Shown: piece by piece, positions 44,367 through 53,248 of the stretch | How the letters are laid out: each line of letters opens with the position of its first letter | Numbering within the stretch: the first letter of the stretch is position 1 | Source of the DNA: Klebsiella pneumoniae | GTDB lineage: Bacteria; Pseudomonadota; Gammaproteobacteria; Pseudomonadales; UBA5518 | Assembly: GCA_945862145.1 (NCBI GenBank) | Contig: CAMAXE010000020.1 | Span: 22,894 to 86,893 of the forward strand | DNA: 64,000 bases | Direction: 5' to 3' | The notes under the pieces: model-generated | Database searches by the model: none | The model's input: the letters and a program-made list of their open reading frames with translations, nothing else | What the model was told of the DNA's origin: nothing | Position numbers and translations under genes: made by a program

Positions 44367-44580
44367 AGATCTGATGCTCCTGAGCGCTTGAAAATTGAAT
44401 TCACGGTTTTGTGGACGTCGGCCCGGAGTCTGGCAACCGTTGACTGCTCCGGACGCCCCGGCGATCTGACCTCAAGGGGCAGGTAACGGTGCACTCAGAC
44501 TGTAGTCGATGCCACCCGGGCCTGCAATGGGGCCGAGTCAGCCCGCCAGCCCCGTGGCCAGGATCGGAAGCGCAGTCGTA

Positions 44581-45759
44581 TCAGCGCGGCACCACTGCAA
44601 ACAGGAAGCGTGAGCGCACCATCCACCCGATCAGGGCGATGCCGCCCAGATGCATGAGGGTGTTCAGCCAGATGTTCTGCAGGGCCGGCACCGGGGTGTT
44701 ACTTACCACCAGGACCAGATAGATGTGCCAGATAAAGACGTAAAGCGAGGCCTGGCCAATGGGCACCAAGAGCCACCCGAGCAGCCTGTTGCAGATCGTC
44801 CAGCGACGGCTCAGCAGCGCGAAGAAACACAGATAGAAACACAGGTTGTTCAGCAATCGCAGTGGCGCGAGATGCTCCTTGGCGAGCCAGGTGTCGTAAA
44901 AACGGTGGAAGGCCGCCGTGCCGTATTCGTAGGGCAATGGCCAGGGCCAGAAGGCCCGACCCGGATTACCAAGGGCCGCCAGCGCAAACACCACCGTGAG
45001 CAGCGCCGCGATCCGCACCAGCCAGCGCCCGGAGTCGCCCACCAGATAGCCAAACACCTGCCGGTGGTGATGCCCGGCCACCATGCCCCCGTAGAAGAGC
45101 AACTGCCACGACAGCGCCGGGAAGGCGTACTCGGACTTCAGCGTGTCCAGACGCAGCTCGAACTGAAGGTTCGCGAGGTACGCCAGCACGCTGCACAGGA
45201 GGACCCCGCGCCACCAGCCGCGGTGCAGCGCAAGCAACACTGCCGGCGCACCCAGCAGCACGATCACGTAGAGGCCCATCACCTGGAACTGGTGCGGCCC
45301 GATCTGCAGCAGCAGGCTCTGGCGCAGCGTCGACCACCAGGGCGTGCCGGGAGGCGGAAACAGCGCATAGCCCTGACCGCCTGCCACCGGCTGCCAGTGC
45401 GTGAGCACCCAGGTGTCGGGCCAGGGCAGCAGGCCGAGCAGCAGGATGCTGGCAATCACAAAGACGTTCACCCGGTAGAGCTGAAACGCGCGCCGCCATA
45501 CCCGCCGGGCACAGGCGGCAAATCCGTCTCTGGCCAGTTTCTGTCGGTAGACCATGCCGAGCACCACGCCCGAGAGCGCGACGAAACCCTCGGCGCTGGA
45601 AAAATACCCGAGCCGCTCCCACATGAGTACATTGATGAACGAGAGGTATTCGAGGTGCACGCAGATCACGAACAGCATCACGAAGCCGCGCATGAAGTCG
45701 AGGCGCAGGTCGCGCCCGCCGGCCTCTGGCGCGTAGACCGGGGTTGGTTCGGACGGCAT
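44581..45759 (-). CDS. OpgC/acyltransferase-3-like membrane protein
   Basis: Polytopic membrane protein of 392 residues from MPSEPTPVYAPEAGGRDLRLDFMRGF. The opening RDLRLDFMRGFVMLFVICVHLEYLSF is the OpgC pattern; about ten hydrophobic segments follow, with a conserved GPHQFQVMGLYVIVLL stretch and a C-terminal GQASLYVFIWHIYLVLVV. OpgC succinylates periplasmic glucans using cytoplasmic succinyl-CoA. No opgGH genes are near, so the acceptor may differ. A longer frame exists but the homologous part begins at 45759. Confidence 0.85.
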   Translation of the reverse strand: MPSEPTPVYAPEAGGRDLRLDFMRGFVMLFVICVHLEYLSFINVLMWERLGYFSSAEGFVALSGVVLGMVYRQKLARDGFAACARRVWRRAFQLYRVNVFVIASILLLGLLPWPDTWVLTHWQPVAGGQGYALFPPPGTPWWSTLRQSLLLQIGPHQFQVMGLYVIVLLGAPAVLLALHRGWWRGVLLCSVLAYLANLQFELRLDTLKSEYAFPALSWQLLFYGGMVAGHHHRQVFGYLVGDSGRWLVRIAALLTVVFALAALGNPGRAFWPWPLPYEYGTAAFHRFYDTWLAKEHLAPLRLLNNLCFYLCFFALLSRRWTICNRLLGWLLVPIGQASLYVFIWHIYLVLVVSNTPVPALQNIWLNTLMHLGGIALIGWMVRSRFLFAVVPR

Positions 45760-45947
45760 CGGCGTGTCTACCCCGGCAAAACCTAACCATAGCGGGGCTC
45801 CCGGCACCCCACAAGCCGCGGTGTCGCACTGCGCCGCGGCTACAGGCAAGCCCGGGCGCCGGGATTGTTAGCGTTCTGTAAATTGCCTCGGGCGGGCCTC
45901 CGGGTCTAGGGTGGCGACTTGGTACAACCCCAATACGGAGCACGTCG

Positions 45948-46823
45948 ATGCAGGATCTCAAGGGCAAGGTAGCGGTCGTCACCGGTGGCGCGAGCGGGAT
46001 CGGCAAGGCACTGGCCAAGGCCTTCCTCGGCGAGGGCATGACCGTGGTAATCGCCGACGTCGAGGCGGCAGCACTCGAGCGCGCCACACAGGAACTCGGC
46101 GGCGCGGTGAGCGGCGTGATCTGCGATGTCTCCAAGTACCCCTCGGTGAAGGCGCTCGCTGACACCGTCTTCGAGAAGCACGGCGCCTGCCACATCCTCT
46201 GCAACAACGCGGGCGTCTCGGCGCCGAACCTCGACCTCTGGGAGACCGAGTCCGCGGATTTCCAGTGGGTGCACGGCGTGAACGTGCTCGGTGTGGCCCA
46301 CGGGGTGCAGGCCTTCGTGCCGCGCATGATCGCATCCGGCGAGGAAGGCTTCGTGATGAACACCTCCTCGGGCGATGGCGGCATTTCGCCGCTCGCCCAG
46401 CAGGTGGTCTACGCCTCCAGCAAGGCGGCCGTCTCGACCATGACCGAGTGCCTGGGCGCGCAGTTGGAAGGCCGCGGCACCAAGCTGCGGGCCGCGATCT
46501 TCTACCCCTCGGGCGGCATGCTGAACACCGGCATCTGGACCACCAAACGCAATCGCCCGCAGGAACTCGCCCGCGCCAAGCAGGTTGATGCCGCGCGCGA
46601 AACCACCTTCGACGACTTCATGGAGGGCGCTAAAAAGGCCGGCTGGAACCTGCCGGTGCAGGATCTCGACGAGTTGGCGCACTTCGCCATCGCCGGCATC
46701 CGCAACGGCGACTTCGTGATCATGATCGGGCGCGAGACCATGGAGGCAACGCTGGTCGAGCGCGCGCAGAAGCTCGCCCGCGGCGAGTGCCCCATCGAAT
46801 TGCGCCACATGGGGCTCGACTGA
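45948..46823 (+). CDS. SDR-family oxidoreductase
   Basis: Short-chain dehydrogenase of 291 residues. Motifs: TGGASGIGKALA (about 12-23) with a D after strand 2 (IADVEAA, NAD-like), CNNAGVS, NTSSGDGG and YASSK. The C-terminal extension (DFMEGAKKAGWNLPVQDLDELAHFAIAGIRNGDFVI) is longer than in minimal SDRs and typical of a subfamily linked to amidohydrolase operons. It is the first gene of the plus-strand amidohydrolase operon and ends 1 nt before the next start. Confidence 0.9.
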   Translation: MQDLKGKVAVVTGGASGIGKALAKAFLGEGMTVVIADVEAAALERATQELGGAVSGVICDVSKYPSVKALADTVFEKHGACHILCNNAGVSAPNLDLWETESADFQWVHGVNVLGVAHGVQAFVPRMIASGEEGFVMNTSSGDGGISPLAQQVVYASSKAAVSTMTECLGAQLEGRGTKLRAAIFYPSGGMLNTGIWTTKRNRPQELARAKQVDAARETTFDDFMEGAKKAGWNLPVQDLDELAHFAIAGIRNGDFVIMIGRETMEATLVERAQKLARGECPIELRHMGLD

Positions 46824-46824
46824 T

Positions 46825-48066
46825 ATGCAACGCCTGCTGGTCATCAGCTCCGACTGCCACGCCGGCGCCCTGCCCGCCACCTACAACGCGTACATGCCCG
46901 CGAAACACCACGCAGCGGCGAATGCGTGGTGGCTTGCCTATGCCCGCGAGATGTACGCCCGAGCGGGCACGTTTTTCGACCAGGAAGCCGTGCAGACCTA
47001 CGCCGAGCAGGCCGGTGAGGGCGGCGCGCGCATGCGGGCCTTCTCCGACCCCACGCTGAAGCTGAGCGATGCCGACATCCTCGGCATGCTCGGTGATGCC
47101 AGCAGCCCCTTTGCGCCACGGCGCGGCGAGTTTGACGCCGCGGTGCGCATCAGCGAGTTGGACGCCGACGGCATCGCCGGCGAAGTGATCTTTCCGCAGA
47201 TGGCGCCGTTCGGCGCGGGCTTGATGCAATACCGCTACCCGGTCACGCCGGAGCAGAGCTTTGCGGGCTGCCAGGCCTACAACCGCTGGCTCGCGGATTT
47301 CTGCAGCGCGAACCCGTCCCGCCATGCGGGTGTCGCGCTGATCGATGTCGAGAATATCGATGCCACGGTGGCGGAAATCCGCGCCGCGCGGGCGATGGGA
47401 CTCTGGGGCGGCGTGCTGCTGCCCTCCTCCACCGGCTCGCACCCCTACTACCATCACCCGCGCTACGAGCCGCTGTGGGCGGTGTGTGCGGAACTCGGGC
47501 TACCGGTGCAATCACACTCGGGTTGGTCGCCCGACTACGGTGACCTGCCCTCGGCCACCGCAATGTTCATCTCCGAGGTGGACATGTGGGCGCAACGCCC
47601 CTTCACCGCGATGCTCTGGGGTGGCGTGTTCGAGCGCCATCCCGACATCAAGTACATGCTCACCGAGACCGGCGTGGGCTGGGTGGCCGAAAAGCTCCGC
47701 GTGCTGGAATTCAAGGCAGCGAGCCCGATGTTCAAGCACTTCAGCCGCGGTCTCAGCCTCACGCCCAGCGGCTACTTCGCGCGCAATTGCTGGATCGGCG
47801 CTTCCTTCATGCCCGAGCACGAGGGCCGCTTCCGCCACCAGATCGGCGTTGACCGCCTGATGTGGGGCTCGGACTACCCGCACCTCGAGGGTACCTGGCC
47901 CAACACCATGAAAGCCCTGAACGAGACCTTCGCGCTCTACCCCGAGCAGGAAATCCGAGACATCCTGGGTCTTAACGCGGCCAAGGCCTATGGCTTCGAT
48001 GTGGCGGCACTCACACCGGTGGCCGATCGCATCGGCCCCACCCTCGCGGCCATCCGTGGCCACTGA
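46825..48066 (+). CDS. Amidohydrolase-2 family protein (first of two)
   Basis: Metal-dependent hydrolase or decarboxylase of 413 residues. N-terminal metal motif VISSDCHAG (D-x-H type), central HHPRYEPLWAVCAELGLPVQSHSG with a metal-binding histidine, ETGVGWVAEKLR, and catalytic D in WGSDYPHLEGTWPNT. The fold is that of PF04909, which includes carboxymuconate-semialdehyde decarboxylase, LigW/LigY-type lignin enzymes and lactonases. It is about a third identical by eye to the second copy 2 kb downstream. Substrate not readable; the operon partners (SDR, aldo-keto reductase, VOC) suggest a ring or side-chain degradation route. Confidence 0.88.
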   Translation: MQRLLVISSDCHAGALPATYNAYMPAKHHAAANAWWLAYAREMYARAGTFFDQEAVQTYAEQAGEGGARMRAFSDPTLKLSDADILGMLGDASSPFAPRRGEFDAAVRISELDADGIAGEVIFPQMAPFGAGLMQYRYPVTPEQSFAGCQAYNRWLADFCSANPSRHAGVALIDVENIDATVAEIRAARAMGLWGGVLLPSSTGSHPYYHHPRYEPLWAVCAELGLPVQSHSGWSPDYGDLPSATAMFISEVDMWAQRPFTAMLWGGVFERHPDIKYMLTETGVGWVAEKLRVLEFKAASPMFKHFSRGLSLTPSGYFARNCWIGASFMPEHEGRFRHQIGVDRLMWGSDYPHLEGTWPNTMKALNETFALYPEQEIRDILGLNAAKAYGFDVAALTPVADRIGPTLAAIRGH

Positions 48067-48076
48067 CGCACACACG

Positions 48077-49048
48077 ATGAAAACCATCCCCCTGCCCGGC
48101 TTTGCCATTGCCCCCAGCCAGCTCTGCCTGGGCACCAATATGTTCGGCACTGCCAAGGACCGCGCGGGCGCAAGCGAACTGCTCGAGGTGTATTTCGGGG
48201 CGGGCGGCAACTTCCTGGACACCGCGCACTCCTACGGCGACTGGATCCCGGATATCCCGCGCGCGGCCAGCGAGCGCATGCTGGGCGAACTCCTTGCCGA
48301 TCGGCCACGCGACAGCTACCTGCTCGCCACCAAGGGCTGCGAGTTCGACTACCGCGCCGGCGACTTCGCGCTGCGCGTGACAACGGCGCTGATGGAACAA
48401 GACCTCGGCGAGAGCCTGGAGCACCTGAAAACCGGCTGTGTCGATCTCTACTGGCTGCACCGCGATGATCCCTCGCGCCCGGCCGCAGAGATCATGGACG
48501 CACTGATCGCCGCGCAGCAGGCGGGCAAGATACGGCTCTTCGGCTGCTCCAACTGGACTGCCGCGCGCATTCAGGAAGCGCAGGCCTACGCCGCCTTGCG
48601 CGGGCACCCGGGCTTCGGCGCCTCGCAACCCATGTGGGGCCTCGCCGAACCCGATCGCGCGGTGATCGCGGGCTACGCCCCCGGCGCCTATTACGAGGAC
48701 GGGCACCAGGCGCCGCACGCGGCCGGGTTGCCGCAAATCCCCTACTCGGGCCAGAGCCGCGGCTATTTCAGCAAACTCGCGGCCGGCAAGACGGGCGAGG
48801 CCATGGGCTCCGATATCGCCGGCGTCTACGACCACGACACCAACCGCCGCAAGCTGCCCGTGCTGCAGACACTGGCCGCGCGCCACGGCTGCGATATCAA
48901 CGCTGTGGTGCTCGCCTACCTCTGCTCGCAACCGCTGCCCACCATCCCGATCATTGGCGCGAGCAGCGCCGCGCAGTTGCGCGAGAGCATCGCCGCCACC
49001 CGCATCACGCTCGATGCCAGCGAACTGCAGCAACTGCGCGATGCCTGA
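48077..49048 (+). CDS. Aldo/keto reductase
   Basis: NADPH-dependent carbonyl reductase fold, 323 residues from MKTIPLPGFAIAPSQLCLGTNMFG. Catalytic tetrad visible as D (FLDTAHSYGDW), Y (in HSYG), K (LLATKG) and H (YWLHRDD). The cofactor-binding C-terminal PIIGASSAAQLRESIAA is present. It lies 10 nt after the first amidohydrolase and 16 nt before the second, so it is cotranscribed. It would reduce a keto or aldehyde intermediate of the pathway. Confidence 0.92.
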   Translation: MKTIPLPGFAIAPSQLCLGTNMFGTAKDRAGASELLEVYFGAGGNFLDTAHSYGDWIPDIPRAASERMLGELLADRPRDSYLLATKGCEFDYRAGDFALRVTTALMEQDLGESLEHLKTGCVDLYWLHRDDPSRPAAEIMDALIAAQQAGKIRLFGCSNWTAARIQEAQAYAALRGHPGFGASQPMWGLAEPDRAVIAGYAPGAYYEDGHQAPHAAGLPQIPYSGQSRGYFSKLAAGKTGEAMGSDIAGVYDHDTNRRKLPVLQTLAARHGCDINAVVLAYLCSQPLPTIPIIGASSAAQLRESIAATRITLDASELQQLRDA

Positions 49049-49064
49049 ACACGGAGAAACCACC

Positions 49065-50297
49065 ATGGATCGCTATCTCGTCATATCCTCCGACGGCCAT
49101 GCCGGCCCTCGACCCGAGGTTTACCGGGAATACCTGGACCCGCAGTACCGCGCCGAATTCGACCTGCAGCACGCGGCACGCATGGCGGCGCTTGCGCAGG
49201 CGGGCGACATGCTGGAGATGCGCGCCGAAAGCAACCGCTGGGCCGAGGACAAGTCGCACGGACTCGCCGGCGCCTGGGACAGCGAGCGGCGCAACGAGAT
49301 CCTCGATGCTGATGGCGTGGCCGCCGAGATCCTCTTCGTCGACGGCCTCACCGAGCAGAACTCACCGCCCTTTGGTGGGGATCTCGGCCTGATGCCGGTG
49401 GGTGTGGTGCCTGAACTGCAGTGGGCCGGCATCCGCGCGCACAACCGCTGGCTCTCGGAGTTCGTGGCGGCCTGCCCGCTGCGCCGCTTCGGGCTCGCGC
49501 TGATCACGCCTTACTGGGGCGTGGACGTGGCGGTGCAGGAAGTGAAATGGGCGCGAGAGAGCGGCCTGCGGGGCATCATGCTGCCGCACATGATGACCGG
49601 GCAGTCGCCCTACCATCACCCCAAGTACGAGCCGCTCTGGGCCGCCTGCCAGGACCTCGGGATGGTGATCCACTTCCACTCGGGCGCAGCGCCCATGGAG
49701 GAATACTTCGGCGCTTCCATCTTCGGCGTTCAGGCCGGCGACGAACCGGCAGTCGCACTGCCCGGCGCGCTCGGCATCTACGTGACCGAGGTGGCGTGGT
49801 GGCTCACACGGCCGCTGGTGTTCATGATCTGGGGCGGCGTCTTCGAGCGCTTTCCGGGGCTGCGCGTGGCGGTCACCGAGGGCAGCACGATCTGGGTGCC
49901 GGAACTGCTGCAGCTGATGGACCAGCGCTACGGTGACCACCACTTCTCAGCCAAACTCGGCACGGGCTACAAGCAGCACCTGAGCATGAAGCCCAGCGAG
50001 TACTTCCGGCGCAACGTGCGCGTGGGCAGTTCCGCGATGTCACGCCGCGAAGCAGAGCTGCGCCACCAGATCGGCTTGCAGACGATCATGTGGGGCTCGG
50101 ATTATCCGCACCCCGAAGGCACCTGGCCGCTCACGCAGCAGATGATGATCGAGGTCTTCCGGGGGCTGCCCGAGTCCGAGATCGAGGCCATGCTGGGCGG
50201 CAACGCAGCCGCTTTCTACGGCTTCGACCGCGCCGCGCTAGACGCGCTGGCAGCCCGCATCGGCCCCCAGCGCAGCCTCTTCCGGGCCACCCCCTGA
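49065..50297 (+). CDS. Amidohydrolase-2 family protein (second of two)
   Basis: Metal-dependent hydrolase of 410 residues, paralogous to the product at 46825-48066. It has VISSDGHAG, where the first copy reads DCHAG; central YHHPKYEPLWAACQDLGMVIHFHSG; VTEGSTIWVPELLQL; and WGSDYPHPEGTWPLT with the catalytic D. GGAG lies 8 nt before the ATG at 49065, so the upstream in-frame ATG (MPEHGETT) is not used. The tandem layout with an aldo-keto reductase between the copies suggests successive steps on one substrate. Confidence 0.88.
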   Translation: MDRYLVISSDGHAGPRPEVYREYLDPQYRAEFDLQHAARMAALAQAGDMLEMRAESNRWAEDKSHGLAGAWDSERRNEILDADGVAAEILFVDGLTEQNSPPFGGDLGLMPVGVVPELQWAGIRAHNRWLSEFVAACPLRRFGLALITPYWGVDVAVQEVKWARESGLRGIMLPHMMTGQSPYHHPKYEPLWAACQDLGMVIHFHSGAAPMEEYFGASIFGVQAGDEPAVALPGALGIYVTEVAWWLTRPLVFMIWGGVFERFPGLRVAVTEGSTIWVPELLQLMDQRYGDHHFSAKLGTGYKQHLSMKPSEYFRRNVRVGSSAMSRREAELRHQIGLQTIMWGSDYPHPEGTWPLTQQMMIEVFRGLPESEIEAMLGGNAAAFYGFDRAALDALAARIGPQRSLFRATP

Positions 50298-50320
50298 AAC
50301 ACACACACGACGGAGCCAGC

Positions 50321-50704
50321 ATGCGCGCCAGCCTCGACCAGTACTGCATCAACGTCACCGACCTCGCGCGCAGCGTGCGCTTCTACGAGGAGGCGCTCGG
50401 ACTCGCCGTGACCCATCGCATCGAGATCCCGGGCGTGAGCGAGGTGGTCCTTGCCGGCGCCAGCGGCAACCGCCTGCAGCTCGCACACCATCACGACTAC
50501 AGCGGGCCCATCCAGCACGGCAACGGGCTCTGGAAACTCTATCTCGACACCGATGACTGCGCGGGACTCTACGCACGCGCCGTGGCAGCAGGCGCCGAGG
50601 CGGTCTCCGAACCGCAACATCTGGAGCAGTGGAATGTGAGCGTGGCGTTCATCCGTGACCCGGATGGCTACCTCTTCGAGATCGTGCAGATGCACACCGC
50701 TTGA
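50321..50704 (+). CDS. VOC (glyoxalase/extradiol-type) family protein
   Basis: Metal-binding vicinal-oxygen-chelate protein of 127 residues. It starts MRASLDQYCINVTDLARSVRFYEEALGLAVTHRIEIPG and has the paired beta-alpha-beta repeats with IRDPDGYLFEIVQ at the end, carrying E as a likely metal ligand. GGAG precedes the ATG by 5 nt. It is the last gene of the amidohydrolase operon, 23 nt after the second amidohydrolase. Activity could be isomerisation, lactonase or extradiol-type; sequence alone does not decide. Confidence 0.87.
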   Translation: MRASLDQYCINVTDLARSVRFYEEALGLAVTHRIEIPGVSEVVLAGASGNRLQLAHHHDYSGPIQHGNGLWKLYLDTDDCAGLYARAVAAGAEAVSEPQHLEQWNVSVAFIRDPDGYLFEIVQMHTA

Positions 50705-50782
50705 CAATCCAGTGGCCGTCTTCAGGATGACCCCAGTGATCGGCTAGACTTACCCCGATCGTCATCGCAAGCAGGGAGCGGG

Positions 50783-52381
50783 ATGAAACACCGTTGCGCG
50801 TTGATGCTACTGACGGGCGTTCTGGGCTTGGGCACCGGGCCTGCGGCCCTGGCAGGCAAGGACCCCGAAGAACGCTACATCGTGAAATACCGCGAGGGTG
50901 TGGCTGCCGGCGCGCTACGCAGTGGGCCTCGGAGCGGCCTGCGCGTAGAGCGCGAACTGCCGAATCACCACGCCGCCGCCCTGCGACTCACGCCTGCCGA
51001 AGCCGCCGCGATGGCGCGGGATCCTGCGGTTGAATTCATGGAGCCAGATCCCGTGCGCGTTCCCGTTGGCGTGGTCCGGGCCAAACCGAGTGGCGCCGAT
51101 ATCCTGCCGAGCGGCACGACAGCGAGCCAGCAGATAACGCCCTACGGAATCAGCCTGGTACAGGCAAAAGGCCTGCCGGGCGTGCGCTCCGCGGGCGTCA
51201 AGCTCTGCGTGATCGACTCGGGCTATGACCTCGGGCACCAGGACAAACCGTTATCACCCACCGTGACAGGCGTTAACGACCTTCTGGGGGCAGGCCCCTG
51301 GCGCGAAGACGGCAGCGGCCACGGCACGCACGTCTCGGGCACCATCAACGCGAAAAACAATACGGTCGGTGTGTTGGGCGTGTTCCCGGGAGCGCCGATG
51401 CATATCGTCCGCGTCTTCGGCAATGACGGCACCTGGATGTATTCCTCGGATCTGGTCGCGGCGCTGGATCGCTGCCTGGCCGCCGGCGCAAGGGTCGTCA
51501 ACATGAGCTTGGGAGGGGATGCCCCCTCCACCCTGGAGAGCGCGGCTTTCAGGGCCGCGCGCGCCGCGGGTGTGATCGCGGTGGCGGCGGCCGGGAACGA
51601 CGGCGACACGCGTTATTCGTTTCCGGCCTCCTATGCGAGCGTGATCTCCGTGGCTGCCATCGACCAGAACCTGCGACGAGCCCCGTTCTCCAACCGCAAC
51701 AACCGCGTGACCTTCGCCGCACCGGGCGTCAGCGTGTTGTCGACGGTGCCACGCGGAACCGTGAGCAACGCCACCCTGCAAAGCCCTCTCGGTAGCATCG
51801 GAGTGATCCCGATGGACAACTTCCCCATTCCCGCCAACCCCGTGTCAGCCCCGCTGGCCGATTGTGGTCTCGCCGAGACATCTGCCGACTGCATCGACGC
51901 ACAAGGCGCGATCTGCCTGATCGAACGCGGCACAGCCACCTTTGCGGTCAAGGCACAGAGTTGCGAGGCGGCCGGTGGTGTGGGAGCGCTCGTATACAAC
52001 CAATCCGGTGAAACCGGACCCGTCTACGGCACGTTGGGAACTACGCGGGTGTCGATACCGGTTGTGGGCACGGACCGTGCCACCGGCGTAGGCCTGCGGG
52101 ATGCCTACCTCGGCAGTCCTGTCACCCTGACCTTCGACACCACGGCTTTCGACTACGACTATTACAGCGGCACATCGATGGCGACACCTCACGTGGCCGG
52201 CGTAGCAGCCTTGGTCTGGAGTCGTCATCCTGCCTGTGACAGCGAAACCATCCGCACGTCGCTGAACGTCACGGCGCTTGATTTGGGCGTCCCCGGACGT
52301 GACCCCCTGTACGGGCTGGGAATGGTGCGGGCAAAGGCGGCAAACACGTGGCTTGACCGCCAGCCCTGCGCCCTCAATTGA
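50783..52381 (+). CDS. Secreted S8 (subtilisin-like) serine peptidase with PA domain
   Basis: Protease of 532 residues. Signal peptide at 1-24 (VLGLGTGPAALA before the cut), an inhibitor-I9-like propeptide at about 28-95 (RYIVKYREG to DPAVEFMEPDP), then the S8 domain with catalytic D145 (CVIDSGYD), H180 (GSGHGTHVSG) and S465 (SGTSMATPHV). Between H and S lies a protease-associated insert at about 345-435 with four cysteines and the ICLIERGTATFAVKAQSCEAAGGVGALVYN stretch. No C-terminal secretion domain is seen. It is single, unlinked to the neighbouring catabolic genes, and ends opposite the cyclase gene across a GC hairpin. Confidence 0.95.
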   Translation: MKHRCALMLLTGVLGLGTGPAALAGKDPEERYIVKYREGVAAGALRSGPRSGLRVERELPNHHAAALRLTPAEAAAMARDPAVEFMEPDPVRVPVGVVRAKPSGADILPSGTTASQQITPYGISLVQAKGLPGVRSAGVKLCVIDSGYDLGHQDKPLSPTVTGVNDLLGAGPWREDGSGHGTHVSGTINAKNNTVGVLGVFPGAPMHIVRVFGNDGTWMYSSDLVAALDRCLAAGARVVNMSLGGDAPSTLESAAFRAARAAGVIAVAAAGNDGDTRYSFPASYASVISVAAIDQNLRRAPFSNRNNRVTFAAPGVSVLSTVPRGTVSNATLQSPLGSIGVIPMDNFPIPANPVSAPLADCGLAETSADCIDAQGAICLIERGTATFAVKAQSCEAAGGVGALVYNQSGETGPVYGTLGTTRVSIPVVGTDRATGVGLRDAYLGSPVTLTFDTTAFDYDYYSGTSMATPHVAGVAALVWSRHPACDSETIRTSLNVTALDLGVPGRDPLYGLGMVRAKAANTWLDRQPCALN

Positions 52382-52387
52382 GTCAGA

Positions 52388-52410
52388 GGGCGGTCCGGAC
52401 CGGGCCGCCC
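52388..52410. terminator. GC-rich hairpin between convergent peptidase and cyclase genes
   Basis: GGGCGG at 52388-52393 pairs with CCGCCC at 52405-52410, and pairing continues inward through a G-U. No T-tract follows on either strand, so it is only a possible bidirectional terminator. Confidence 0.35.
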
Positions 52411-52423
52411 GACAGCGCCGCGC

Positions 52424-53200
52424 TCAGCGCGGCACCAAGGCAATCACCCGCAAGGGGCTACCCGAGCCGTTCTTCAGCTTGAGCGGCGCGGCCACGATGA
52501 TCGCGCCCGTGGGCGGCAAGCGGTCGAGGTTGGCCAGACTCGCCAGCCCGAATTTGTTGGCGCCGTGCATCAGCGTGTGACAGGGAAACGGCACATCGAA
52601 GCCGCCGGCCTGTCCGGCATCGGTGCCTACCGTTTCCACACCGAAGCCCTGCACATCGCGCTGCTCGATCAGGAAGCGCATCACCGCACTGTCAGGCCCG
52701 GGCGTGTGCGAGTCGTTCAGGAAGTCTTCGGCCGCGTCTCGCTTGGACCAGTCGGTGCGCATCAGCACCCACGCGCCGGCGGGAATGCGTCCGTGCTGCG
52801 CTTCCCACGCATGCACATCTTCCACCGTGAGCAGGGTGTCCGGGTTGATCGCCGCCTCGGCGCTCTTGTCAATGACACAGGCCGGACCGACCAGACGCTG
52901 CGGCGCGATGGTGTCGGTGGCGTTGGCCGCGTGATCCTTGCCGGTGGTCCAATGCACCGGTGCATCGAAGTGCGTGCCGGTGTGCTCACCCATACGGATG
53001 GTGCGCCAGTACCAGGTGCCGGCGCCGGGCGCGTCGTACTCGGAAATCGCCTCGAAGGAAACACCGGGCGACTGCGCGAAAACATCCGGCAGCCGGATGA
53101 CCGGGGTTTCGGGGCTCAGCGTCACGCTGAGGTCCACGACCTCGATGCCGCCGCTGGCAAGCCCTGCGGCAAGACCGGAGAGTACCTGCGCACTGTTCAT
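52424..53200 (-). CDS. Cyclase-family metal-dependent hydrolase, isatin-hydrolase-like
   Basis: Hydrolase of 258 residues. Metal-binding motif H73-T-G-T-H77-F-D79 with H83 following (GEHTGTHFDAPVHW), at the same numbering that I recall for the manganese ligands of Labrenzia isatin hydrolase; the protein length is also the same. It also shares the ETVGTDAGQAGGFD and GSGSPLRV signatures of that subgroup. Kynurenine formamidase is the main alternative in the same superfamily. It is encoded 48 nt downstream of the IorB-like gene on the same strand. The inferred reaction is opening of isatin (or a related lactam) to isatinate. Confidence 0.8.
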   Translation of the reverse strand: MNSAQVLSGLAAGLASGGIEVVDLSVTLSPETPVIRLPDVFAQSPGVSFEAISEYDAPGAGTWYWRTIRMGEHTGTHFDAPVHWTTGKDHAANATDTIAPQRLVGPACVIDKSAEAAINPDTLLTVEDVHAWEAQHGRIPAGAWVLMRTDWSKRDAAEDFLNDSHTPGPDSAVMRFLIEQRDVQGFGVETVGTDAGQAGGFDVPFPCHTLMHGANKFGLASLANLDRLPPTGAIIVAAPLKLKNGSGSPLRVIALVPR

Positions 53201-53248
53201 GGGAGAGCCTCCTGTGGATTTTTCGGGTTGCGTGTGTGATAAATTTTT

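Noticed and set aside
42276..44486. Long open frame of 736 codons on the plus strand antisense to the TonB receptor
   Set aside because: Opposite-strand mirror of a G+C-rich gene; no family motif, and the minus-strand gene has a signal peptide, TonB box and plug motifs.
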